A DNA stretch of 64,000 bases. It comes from Mytilus trossulus. Its lineage: Eukaryota; Mollusca; Bivalvia; Mytilida; Mytilidae. The notes below the pieces were generated by a model. The model was not told where the DNA came from, made no database searches, and was given only the letters and a program-made list of their open reading frames with translations. Below are positions 13,401 through 22,127 of this stretch, in pieces (within the stretch, counting starts at the first letter, position 1; each line of letters begins with the position of its first letter). The position numbers were made by a program, and so were the translations under genes. Location: assembly GCF_036588685.1 (NCBI RefSeq), contig NC_086378.1:48850686-48914685 (forward strand), given 5' to 3'.

Positions 13401-16400
13401 TATGCATCTTTAAACTTTTTTTATTTAAAACTTGTAAACATAAGGAAAAAACACAAAAATTCATCTACCGTAGTATTATAACATAATTGAATATGAGAGG
13501 ATATATTTGATGAAAGAACATAATTATAAACACATGTGCTCAAAATATGCAATTTTAATTAAACTAATGCTGTTTCATTAACCATGTTTACATTACATTT
13601 TCTTCAGCATACATTCTGTGATCCTGATAGTGGAGTGTGTTTTATTTTGTAGAGTATATAATTGAGACATGTTTTATTTTCTTCAGCATACATTCTGTGA
13701 TCCTGATAGTGGAGTGTGTTTTATTTTGTAGAATATATAATTGAGACATGTTTTATTTTCTTCAGCATACATTCTGTGATCCTGATAGTGGAGTGTGTTT
13801 TATTTTGTAGAGTATATAATTGAGACATGTCTTATTTTCCTCAGCATACATTCTGTGATCCTGATAGTGGAGTGTGTTTTATTTTGTAGAGTATATTATT
13901 AAGACATGTTTTATTTTCTTCAGCATACATTCTGTGATCCTGATAGTGGAGTGTGTTTTATTTGGAATGTTTGTTATAGCTATTGGTTGTGATCAGGTAT
14001 GACTGTATCCATAAAACTGTTGATTTATTATTTTTGTGGGTACCAATTTTTGTGGATTTAGAAAAACTGTAGTATCATGGATATTGATTTTTATGGTATA
14101 CCGGTAATCAAGGTCTGCATATAGACCTATAGAAAAGGAGTAGGTCACCAAAATATAGCAGTTTTACAAAATTGTCAAAATGTTAACTTTTAGTCATTTA
14201 TTAGATAGTAGAATGTTTCTGCTACATAAATGTGGGCCGTTTTTGACAATACACTGCACATATATCGGGAAATAGCACCATTAAGTCATGCTAAATTACT
14301 GAAATCTTCACAATTCCAGCATTTTAGTTCAATTTTAGACGGTTTTCGTGTAAAACGCAAGTGGCCGCATTCGTATTCATCGTTTATATTGCAATGTAAG
14401 TTGTATTTGATGATAATACGTAACATATTTAAAGGTTGAGGATTAACACGGATGCAGCCACTTTCATTTTGGACAAAAAACATCTGAAAAGTGACATTCT
14501 TCTGCATATTTAGTAGATTTTTTCAGCGAAAAATCTTTCACATAATCTAATTGATTCAAATGAAATAGAAACTTAAGTGGTCAAAAAGTGGTCAAAATCC
14601 TTCCTCAGATGAACATGATATTTGAGGCCCAAATCTGTCCTTACCAGACCTAGTCCTTTGTACTTCCTTGAACTTTTCGTGGTTCAGGTATACTTATCAA
14701 ATCCATGAAAATTGGTATTCCACAAAAAAATAAAGAAACTATAGATTATTCCAAAAAAACTTTTTCTTATGCATTATAACTTGCACAATAAAAACTAGTT
14801 TTATCACTTTCAATAATTTTAAGATCGGCACTTAAGGGGGCTCGCAGGTCTAAATGAAATTTTACATTTAATATAAGATTTCTCTATATTTTTCTATAAA
14901 TGAACTTTATCTTATCCTTAATAGAAAAATGGAATAAAAAAATTGGATCACCGTTCATTTACGCTCACAATATGCCGTCGAAAGAAGCATACATTTTTGT
15001 TAATGTCCTTTTTTTCTGTTGAACTAATAGGAGAAATAGCGGTAATATCGAAATTAAAAAGAACTAAATTACAGAAATTGCTTAAATTTTACAATTATTT
15101 AGTTTATGTACAGCTTTTTCGAAAACAACAATTAAAAATATAGGTCACCGATGAGTTAAAAAAGATATTTCAATTTTAATGCCAAAAATGGCATTTTTGA
15201 ACCAAAGGGAAATAATTTTATAGAGCTTTTTCAATGATATCGACATTTTAAAAGTGACCTGGGGTCAAAACGAATTGATTTTTTGGAATAATTTTTGTAC
15301 CATATGATAAACTAACAACTACTGAAGGTAATTAATATAATTTGTAATGGAAAAAAGAAGTTTAATTTTTTTCTGAAAATCTTATACCCGCATTCTCCTT
15401 AAACAATTTTTGTTATTTTTCTCTGAGACTGCATAAGTTATCTTAATCTAAAAACTATTTTGGACTGATTCAAATCTAAGCAACCCATAATCTATCAATC
15501 AATCAATCTGAAGAAAAATATTTCCAGATGTAATGTTTTATAGGAATTTTATAAAGCTTATTGTACCCCCCACTATAAGAATGGGGCTATACTGATCAAA
15601 AACTGTAATCACCTTGTCTGTAAATCTTTTCATCCAACAAATCTTTTGTTACATTTTATTTTGATACATCTGAACAGAATTCAGACTTAATTTTGGTCGG
15701 CAGTTTGAAATCGATGAGTTATAAGTTTTGATATTGTATTGTCAAATTTTGATTTTCTTGGTTTGCATTCATTGTGGCATTATTTATTATTTTTTCAGAT
15801 ATCTTCCATATTAGGAGATGAAACTCAAGTAGAACAAGTGAAAAAAGAAGGAATAAGAAGAGAGAAAAAGTCAATGTATTCTTTGCTTCAAGAGGTCTTT
15901 GGTAGAGGTAATTGAGTTAAATGTGATTTTCCTTACAAGCACAAATGATCCGAGGGAAAGGCACTTGACAATTGACAACCGATCGTCACACTTATAGCTA
16001 ATCTCATTGTCTAGGAAATTTTGAGCATTTAGTGTCAATCTGATCCAGAATATTTTAAAATCTTTTTATCAAAATGCTTTAATTCCTTTTGGGTGTAAAA
16101 TGGACACAAAGAAGTTTCCATTGTTCTGAATTTATTTGTATAATACAAACTTAAATAACAGCATTAAGTATATAAAGAATAACAAAATTTTTTTTATTAT
16201 CCAAATTAATGGACAAATTTCAATGTCTAACTTAACACATTTAATTTAAAATTGATATTAAACTTTACAGCAGAAACATCATATTGCATTTTTTTCTTGA
16301 GTTATGTCCCTTTGATCATTGAAGTCTCAGATTGCTAACCTTGTCCGGGTACCTACATGTAGTATAGCTGAAAAAATATTTTACTAATTGCTGAATAGGA

Positions 16401-16827
16401 GTATAATATATTCAAGATGACAAAACACACTTTTCTCCAATACTACTTAATAGAAGGTTTAAAACAGATTGGCAATGATGAGTTGTAACAGGCTTAATTG
16501 TGTACGTTTTAGATCTTTCAGAAAACTATACTCTCTGTTTTCTGTTTTTACAAATAGAGTATGTCACTACTACATCACATTTTATAGCTTAACTATACCA
16601 TGTATAAAGTATGTGTTCTCATTGTTGAAGGCAATATAGTTGATTATACTTGCATACGTCCAATCATTAGAACTTTGGTGATTAGTTGTTTTATTTGCAA
16701 TCATAGCACTTCTCCTTATTTTTATATTCATTGCCTTTTTTTCTTTGCAGGTCATCCATTAGGTTGGTTATGTCCGCTGTTCACTGAAGCATCAAAAGAA
16801 CGGCCATCAAAACAGTATATTGTATAA
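4451..16827 (+). CDS. ZDHHC3/7-like: Palmitoyltransferase, ZDHHC3/7-like (DHHC family), 8 exons
   Basis: S-acyltransferase that transfers palmitate to protein cysteines at Golgi or other membranes. Coding exons: 4451-4569, 8293-8452, 9429-9538, 11953-12014, 13273-13360, 13924-13996, 15799-15907, 16751-16827. All junctions are GT/AG, all phases agree, and the total is 798 nt (265 residues plus TAA). The Cys-rich domain follows the family pattern exactly: C100, C103, H113-C114, C117, C120, DHHC at 125-128 (catalytic C128), C134, N139, F143. Membrane segments are about 11-33, 43-60, 144-166 and 181-201. A glycosylation-type sequon (NVTS, 170-173) lies in the loop before TM4. [11 protein letters not shown] (211-221) matches the position of the conserved post-TM4 motif of ZDHHC3. 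The C-terminus is SKQYIV. Start ATG 4451 has gctATGG context, with an in-frame stop 15 nt upstream. Family is certain; ZDHHC3 versus ZDHHC7 is not resolvable because invertebrates usually carry one ancestor-like gene. Confidence 0.95.
4742..6400. mobile_element. Foldback / Mutator-like element with long inverted arms, 9-bp TSD
   Basis: Lies in intron 1 of the palmitoyltransferase gene. It starts tagtccgagattactctga and ends with the matching inverted sequence tcagagtaatctcagacta. Flanking 9-bp direct repeat atcattatg is perfect (4733-4741 and 6401-6409). The arms stay complementary for several hundred bases (about 4742-5090 against 6050-6400), with an inner pair at about 5262-5335 and 5930-6020 (ggttattacagaaaataac and complement). 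A 9-bp duplication and long TIRs fit the MULE group. No transposase is visible, so it is non-autonomous. Confidence 0.88.
6600..6840 (-). repeat. Dispersed repeat, inverted copy of 480-710 family
   Basis: Near-complete reverse-complement match to 480-710, including aagaagatgtggtatgattg at its start and the segment around caacaatgagcaaagccca. It lies in intron 1 of the palmitoyltransferase gene. Confidence 0.8.
6841..8030. other. Intron 1 sequence, nothing recognised
   Basis: AT-rich intron sequence. Small open frames on the minus strand (for example 6890-7268) have no conserved motifs. I see no exon with flanking splice sites that fits the gene. Confidence 0.5.
8040..8130. mobile_element. 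91-bp palindromic MITE related to the 4742 element
   Basis: Starts tagtcctagattac and ends gtaatctcggacta, the same termini as the 1.66-kb element at 4742-6400, and shares the internal words ctctgacgtc and tgttttgccagacaa. It is flanked by a 9-bp repeat with one mismatch, gacatggac (8031-8039) and gacatgaac (8131-8139). This looks like a minimal two-ended derivative of the same family, 160 bp upstream of exon 2. Confidence 0.85.
8547..8758. repeat. MITE-like repeat with actgtgaattcatt-type ends
   Basis: Begins near actgtgaactcattt and ends aatgaatctacagt, a weak inverted pair. It contains ttttcgtgggcacc on the left and ccacaaaaattggta on the right, which are complementary. Related copies occur at 12225-12403 and 14014-14746, also in introns of this gene. 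Confidence 0.65.
8930..9075 (+). mobile_element. tRNA-derived SINE copy 1
   Basis: Shares with 9983-10140 an approximately 130-bp block containing a pol III B-box-like ggtttgaatcc (8969-8979), then cccggcg, gcgaaagcaa, ttacagacctaacattgt and gacgagttgtatata. It ends in a (ta)n run. Known molluscan tRNA-related SINEs such as RUDI are a candidate family, but I did not compare it. Confidence 0.7.
9521..9795 (+). repeat. 137-bp tandem duplication spanning the exon 3 splice donor
   Basis: The stretch from the last 17 bases of exon 3 through about 120 bases of intron occurs twice. The genuine donor is at 9539-9540 and the duplicated donor-like gtaagaagttgg at 9676. Both copies contain ccaaacagctcaataaaaat, a T-run and taaaacataaaaagggacaa. 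The exon part of the second copy has diverged (three changes in 17 bases), while the donor remains intact. Confidence 0.85.
9983..10140 (+). mobile_element. tRNA-derived SINE copy 2
   Basis: Second copy of the 8930 SINE. It has a perfect B-box consensus ggttcgaatcc at 10037-10047, followed by cccggcg, ttgcgaaagca and ttacagatctaacattgt. It may begin as far left as tagggggatgcctaccgtg. It is in intron 3, same orientation as copy 1. Confidence 0.75.
10430..11670 (-). pseudogene. C-terminal fragment of a LINE polyprotein
   Basis: Minus-strand frames 11667-10909 and 10906-10646 adjoin with a frame break between them. They carry the post-RT region of a non-LTR retrotransposon: [30 protein letters not shown], a basic helical region, then a zinc-knuckle-like [19 protein letters not shown]. 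The copy at 44291-45285 has the same order (LHLQFCKRSLGV, VYGELGRFPLELQ, ICPLCKAGLGDVYHYICKC). The catalytic domain is missing. Region 10430-10645 may be its 3' UTR; a G14 run lies at 10613-10626. It sits antisense in intron 3 of the palmitoyltransferase gene. Confidence 0.85.
12076..12205 (-). repeat. Bivalve-type dispersed repeat (gagaatggaaatgggg family)
   Basis: Begins ttgagaatggaaatgggga and continues with agagacaacaacccc, ggtcttcaatgcagcgagaa and cagctggcccctaaa. The same block occurs at 63845-64000. Reverse or partial copies lie at 47625-47660 and 52780-52920. I recognise it as an abundant mussel repeat but cannot name the element. Confidence 0.75.
12225..12403. repeat. MITE-like repeat, 8547 family
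   Basis: Shares ttttcgtggatat on the left and gtaaaaattggtat, aatgatgaatccacagt on the right with the repeats at 8547-8758 and 14014-14746. Confidence 0.6.
12610..12762. mobile_element. hAT-like MITE with ggatccag termini
   Basis: Left end caggggtggatccagcc and right end ctggatccgacactt are inverted. The internal sequence has runs of aaaagggggttccaa in both orientations, giving a G/C-skewed hairpin. It resembles a very common CAGTGGCGGATCCAG-type MITE. I could not define a clean target duplication. Two overlapping short ORFs here are repeat artefacts. Confidence 0.75.
13590..13965 (+). repeat. Five-copy 79-bp tandem array spanning the exon 6 splice acceptor
   Basis: Units begin (catacattctgtgatcctg) at 13608, 13687, 13766, 13845 and 13924, exactly 79 bp apart. 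Each unit holds a pyrimidine-rich acceptor ttttcttcag or ttttcctcag and the first 41 bases of exon 6 (codons for [13 protein letters not shown]). Only the last unit continues into the true exon. The first four end in ttttgtagagtatataattgag, so translation from them would stop after about 18 residues. Copies are nearly identical, indicating recent amplification. Confidence 0.95.
14014..14746. repeat. MITE-like repeat carrying an internal dispersed repeat
   Basis: Outer ends aaactgttgatttatta and taaagaaactatag with complementary gggtaccaatttttgtgg and aaaattggtattccac resemble the 8547 family. Inside, 14130-14380 matches 40096-40350 in the same orientation (ggagtaggtc, aaaatatagcagtttt, agtcatgctaaattac, tcttcacaattccagcattt). 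Confidence 0.65.
14836..15398. mobile_element. TTAA-flanked non-autonomous element, 563 bp
   Basis: TTAA occurs immediately outside both ends (14832-14835, 15399-15402). The ends gggggctcgcaggtctaa and ttatacccgcattctcc are loosely inverted. The first half is also found reversed at about 38180-38722, ending there in gcgagccccctta. TTAA targets fit piggyBac or Kolobok groups. Lies in intron 6. Confidence 0.6.
15403..15798. other. Intron 6 sequence, nothing recognised
   Basis: AT-rich, with a short caat-repeat near 15500. No exon or element identified apart from the acceptor tract of exon 7. Confidence 0.5.
15908..16750 (+). other. Intron 7, nothing recognised
   Basis: AT-rich intron between the penultimate and last coding exons, with donor gtaattg and acceptor ttctttgcag. 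No repeat family or exon identified. Confidence 0.6.
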
Positions 16828-18890
16828 AACATATCAGTTGATAAAAGACAGCATATCGATCAAATTGAATCATCTACTGTATTTCCAATGTCCTGCAATA
16901 TAAGCCCACAGAAGATAGAGCTTCAACATGGCTCATGAGTTGTCAATAAATGGATTCTTTAAGTCTATGGCCATTACTGGTAGTTACTCTGAAGGACGCA
17001 GACTTCAGTTTTATTTGGAGTCTTAAAACCATATACTGCATATTTTATCAAATTGAGAAATTATATACAGATTTACCATGGAGGTTTGAAAAATAAGATG
17101 AAATGTTAGCTACTAACAGAAATATCAGTAGACTTTTTACATCTGTCTGGTTCAGTGTTCCCTACTCAAATTAATGTTACAGGGGCATCCAGGTCTTATA
17201 CGAGAATTGTATGTATGTATTTTACGAATGTTATGATTGTCTGTGATATCTGGGGAACATGATAGACATGATATTTGTAGATAAAAATCATTCCATAAGT
17301 GCATTAGTAATTTAAATCTATATGTTGAATATTCAGTGGTATCTCTTTACTTCTTTCTTTAAGCAGTTGTGTGCTATTGTTAAACTAGATATATTATTTT
17401 CTTTTATTTTCTTTTATCAAATTTGAATTTTGGTAGATAGATTTGGAAGTTAATTTCAACAGCTAAAAAGAAGATGGGCTTTTCTGCAACGTAAAAGTCA
17501 TTGCAAATAGATTTTTTTTATTGTAACAATGTGGAACAATTTTTTTTCCTTAATTAGAAATGTTTATGATTGGTATTTATTTTTTTATCTGCTTTTCATT
17601 TAGGCCTACTTTTGAGTGTCTAGTATGCAAAATCCCATACCCGTGATTATTTTCAATTAGTACAAAAAAATATGTCTTTTGATAATATGCATAATTATCC
17701 TGTCTCTTAAGCCTCTTGTTTGTAATTTGCATTTTCTCAATATGTATTAAATCATGTTTTTAATTTAGATCTTGTGGTATTTTATGTTATATAGATTTTT
17801 TGGTTTATATATTCAGGGACTCATTTCACGAAAAAAAATCTGTAATTAACATTTCAATACAACATTTTTTTCTTAAGCTTTTTTTGTGACAAGATTTCTT
17901 ATGTGAAATTAGAGCCTCAGAACTACTGAATCATAAAAAAATGTAATGTAATAAAAACAGCAACAAAGTTGTAAGTCTGTAAATACTTTTCTCTAATTCT
18001 ATGGTGATTTATCCCTTTCTGAACCCATTGTATAAAAAAATTTAATCAACGTGTGGTTGCTGGTGATCTCAAAAGATCATTGGATGATTTTAAGGGTCAT
18101 GACCTTTTTAGCTAATTGGATGAATCAAAATTTGATAACAGGTGTTAATGAAATTGACAACTTCGTGCAATGTGAAAGGCACTCGAAGGGGATTTTCGGT
18201 TAACAAAAAAAGGAAAATGTCTTTTTAATCATAAGAGAAACAGATTCTTACATTGTTACTCATGGATTATCGGATTTATCCAATCTTGATAGTTAAATTA
18301 TAAATTTTAAAGTCCTCGCCGAGGCAGCTCGGACTTTAAAATTGATAATTTAACTATCTCGATTGGATAAATCCGATAATCCACTGGTATCAATGTAAGA
18401 ATCTACTTTTATTACAAGAGGTTAGCTCTCTATAGTCTTAGATTAAAGAGGAAAATATATTAAAAATTATAACTCATGTTATTTCTTCCTGTAAGAGAGT
18501 TTGAATATGTGTGTATAACTTGCATATAAGTGCTTCTTTCTTGGTAAGAATTTTTATATCTTGAGTAATTTTGAGTTTGTTGTAAATTAGCAGTAAGCAT
18601 TAACCCTTTCAACGCTACACAAAAAAATAGAAAAATGGCTGCTGCTGCTGCATTTTTTTTTTAGTTCATTCACTAGAACAGTATTTTCCTTTTCAGACTG
18701 CTGTATCTTTTTTATTATATGAGATACAGAGAAAGTTATTGCATGAAAAATGCTCAGGAGAGCATGAACTGTAATGTTAGGCAATTATTTTTCTGAAATT
18801 TTTATCAGGTTACCTGCGTTTTCAGGTAATTAACAGGTAAAAGGTGTAATTTATTACACTTGTGTTGAATTTTGAATAAAAACTACTTTT
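16828..18890 (+). other. 3' UTR region of the palmitoyltransferase gene
   Basis: Follows the stop codon with no intron signal. Candidate poly(A) signals AATAAA are at 16945-16950, 17950-17955 and about 18875. The first would give a UTR of about 140 nt; the others would include the palindrome at 18243-18404. Which is used cannot be told from sequence. Confidence 0.5.
18243..18404. mobile_element. Palindromic MITE, arms about 78 bp
   Basis: agattcttacattg on the left and caatgtaagaatct on the right bound a nearly continuous palindrome (tggattatcggatttatcca, aaattttaaagtcc and complements) around a short centre gccgaggcagc. If transcribed with the 3' UTR it would form a long RNA hairpin. Confidence 0.85.
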
Positions 18891-19489
18891 AGTCTTCATT
18901 TATTTTGTTGTTTTATCTGCCATGTTGTAAAGAAGACACCAGTTGTCCGATTCCGTAGCGTATTGTACCATACATAACGTTTTATGTAATCGTGGCACAA
19001 ATAAATAGCTCCGTCCTAAAAAATTTCAGTCAACTTACGTTTTCCCCCCTTTTTCTACGTCTCGTAATGATAGATGAAATCATATATCCCACACGAATTT
19101 AATGTAATAAATACATTGAGATAACAAGAAACCTTTTAACTAATCCTCGTTGTTAGTTTCGCCAAGGAAATGCTAAAATTTTTCCATATTTACAGCTTCG
19201 TTTCCGATTTCCACCATTTACATTTGTCAAAATATTTGTTTTTATTTTCCTTCTATTTTCCTTCTACTGCATGATTTTACTATAAAAATTGTCGGGATTT
19301 CAAGCGCAAATGAGACCTTGCATATCCTAGATTCAAACGAGGAAAAATTAGAGAGAACCAGAATGAAAACCGAATGGTTTTAGAGTCCTAATGAAAAATC
19401 CTTTTTCATCGCGGAATATGCCGCGAATAGCAGTGGCGAACGGCGTACATCATCACGGCATATGCCGTGTATAGCGTTGAAAGGGTTAA
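18600..19489. mobile_element. piggyBac-like non-autonomous element with TTAA ends
   Basis: TTAACCCTTTCAACGCTA at 18600-18617 is inverted at 19472-19489 (tagcgttgaaagggttaa). TTAA target plus CCCTTT termini is the piggyBac superfamily signature. The right end has nested small palindromes (cacggcatatgccgtg; gcggaatatgccgc). No transposase ORF is present in 890 bp. Confidence 0.85.
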
Positions 19490-20790
19490 GATACAGTCAT
19501 GACAGTTCAACCTTAAAGTGTTTCATACATCAATTACTGTGTCACATGGATTTAAAAAAATGAACAAACATGACAGAAGCTTTTTTGTAAAAATACAAAT
19601 TTAGAATTTTGTTTTGACATTTTTCAATATTTAACTGCTAAGTGTCTTGGAACTTTAGTAAAAAAAATTATCCAAGTTTTGAATATTTTTTTTTCATTTT
19701 TTTTGCATTTTACAAATTAAAGGATTAAGTTTGTTTAGCAGTTAGAGAAGCTTACAGTCAATGATTAACTATTTAGACATTGTCAACTTCCATGGAATAT
19801 TTTGAAACTTGAAAATAAGCTTCTAAAAGTTCAAGGAATAGTAATATTATCTGATGGGAAAAAGCTTTTGTGGGTATTTTTTACGGTATACAAAAGTATC
19901 CCTGATAAATGGACTTAATTTTTGTTATCAATATTACACTTGTTCACTGACATCAGCGATTGTGAGTGAGAAGCATTGTTTAATAGAATCCTTAACAATT
20001 TTTTAAGGATTTTCATAATGCTTTTTTTTTCAGTCTATTGAATAGTTTTAATTATATCATTTTTCATGACTTTATTTATTCTATTGATTTTTTTAATTAT
20101 ATATATCATTGGTTTATTTTCTTATTTTGTGTTTTTATACTTTATATAGCACAATAGTGGAAGTATCATTGATTTATGAGGATTCAGTTTGTAGTTTCAT
20201 AATACTTTGTGAATAACTAATAGGTGGAAAATTTACATTTCATAAGAGGTTGAAAACACATGGTTTGATTTTGAAATCCATTATAATTGAAACTAGATGT
20301 ACATAGGTTCAAAATATTTATCAATACTAATATCTGTAAATAAGCATCGTGTGCACCTTGTAAAATTGTTTTAAAATAGAATTTATATTTTATGTAAATG
20401 CAATAATTGGTGCCAATAATAATGTGTATATATGGACTTATGTATTTATTGTGAAAGTATTTTTCCACTATGATTTTTTACAATAATTTTTGTGATCAAT
20501 ATTTTTATATTTTGCTTCTTCAGTACAGTAGAATTAATGCTAATGCAAAGAATTTTAGTTTGTAGCTTAATTAATCTATTCAAAGTACTACATTTAAATT
20601 TGTACATTGACTTTGTAAAGTTGTACATGATGTATGGTATTGCATCAGAACTGTGGTTTATATATAGGTCAGAAGATTTAATCAACTAAAGCATTTAGTT
20701 TTCAAATATAAACAATGGATGAACCACAAATTTGAGTACCGTTATCCATTGCCAAATGAATTTACTATCTAGGCTCATATTGAGAAATTG
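19490..20790. other. Intergenic AT-rich sequence, no gene seen
   Basis: Very AT-rich, with short overlapping open frames on both strands around 20217-20689 that are low complexity and lack splice sites or motifs. Confidence 0.5.
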
Positions 20791-20799
20791 TCAAAAACA

Positions 20800-20925
20800 A
20801 AAATTTGGGCTTTGCTTATTGATGAAGGCCCTTTGGTGATTTGTTCATTTCTGTGACAATTGGTATCTTGCGAAGTGTTGTCTCATTGGCAATAATATCA
20901 CATCTTCTAATTTTTATATTTGATA
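20800..20925 (+). repeat. Dispersed repeat, partial copy of 480-710 family
   Basis: Shares gggctttgct, gatgaaggcc, gttgtctcattggcaat and catcttcta with 480-710, with internal deletions. Confidence 0.65.
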
Positions 20926-21390
20926 ATCAATATAAACGCAAGGTTTTCTCAGTCCACAAATTTTGATAATTATGAAAAAAAAACTTCAAATACTTGTTAG
21001 AAATTCAGATTTTATTGTTATTAAACACATAGTGTAGTTATTTGTTTGATTTGTTTTGTACATGATCAGTATTTTTATTGGTTTCATGATCATCTTGAAA
21101 ATGTTTTCATTTTATATGTTTAATAAATTTTTTAGCTTCATTTGAAATGTTTCTTTTGTACTGTAAATCTAGAAGTTATTGCAAGGTTATTAGTAATGCA
21201 GGTAATACGATCGAACCACAATTACACTAATAATTATAAAAACCCACAGTCTGAAATCTGATACATATAACTGTATGTAGATTTTCCTTAAATGGCAATA
21301 ATTAAAAATCTTGCAATTTAGCCATTCTTCAGAAAGTCAAAGGGGACACTAGGTTTGCAATTCATTTGTCTGTCTGTCCAACCATCAGTC

Positions 21391-21926
21391 CATCTTCGCT
21401 AGCCAAGGATTACGATCCACTCCCGCTCTCTTCACCCTTGGTGGATTGAGCCAACGTTTGTGATAACAATGTTGCGCCATCTATCGGAAGATAAAAATCA
21501 TGACAATTCTGAATACATTAGTCTTGACCAATGGTAGCACTTGAACTCTTCAATTTGGATGTAAAAACACGGTAGCGTCTAGATTCTACACACTTGGTAA
21601 AGTTGGAAATAGAAGCATACGTCAACATTCATGCATTTGTGCATGAAACATACACAGGAACTTCTATTTGTTGATTAAAAACATTCAAGTTTCAATAGTC
21701 GTATGTTTAAGGATGTAAAGGCTTGTTGCACAAAAAACACGTGGCAATTGTTTACAAACACTTTCTACATTTACACATGATCATGTTATAGGCGCATTTT
21801 GATTGGATGCAGTGAGTTTTGACTGCAACCAATAAAAATCCTTACCTTGTGTCTCCGAAATGTTATCTCAATCTGCCAAGGGTGAAGAGAGCAGGAGTGG
21901 ATCGTAACCCTTGGCTAGCGAAGATG
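21391..21926. mobile_element. Non-autonomous element, 9-bp TSD, about 55-bp TIRs
   Basis: Left terminus catcttcgctagccaagg is repeated inverted at the right terminus ccttggctagcgaagatg. Complementarity runs through cgatccactcccgctctcttcaccctt with a few mismatches. Perfect 9-bp direct repeats ccatcagtc lie at 21382-21390 and 21927-21935. Mutator-like elements typically make 9-bp duplications; the ends are unrelated to the 4742 family. Confidence 0.9.
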
Positions 21927-22127
21927 CCATCAGTCTGGCAAATTGGTTTTCTACACATTTTTCTTCATGCTTGAAGATATTGATTTGATTTTTGGTGCAA
22001 TCAGTTTATCATGACAAGTTACAGATCAAGTTCAAATTATGTTCCAGTCTAATGATTTTGTGCAGAGTTATGGTCCTTTGATCTATAATTTCACTATAAA
22101 GATAATCAGTTTTCCACACTTCTTTTT

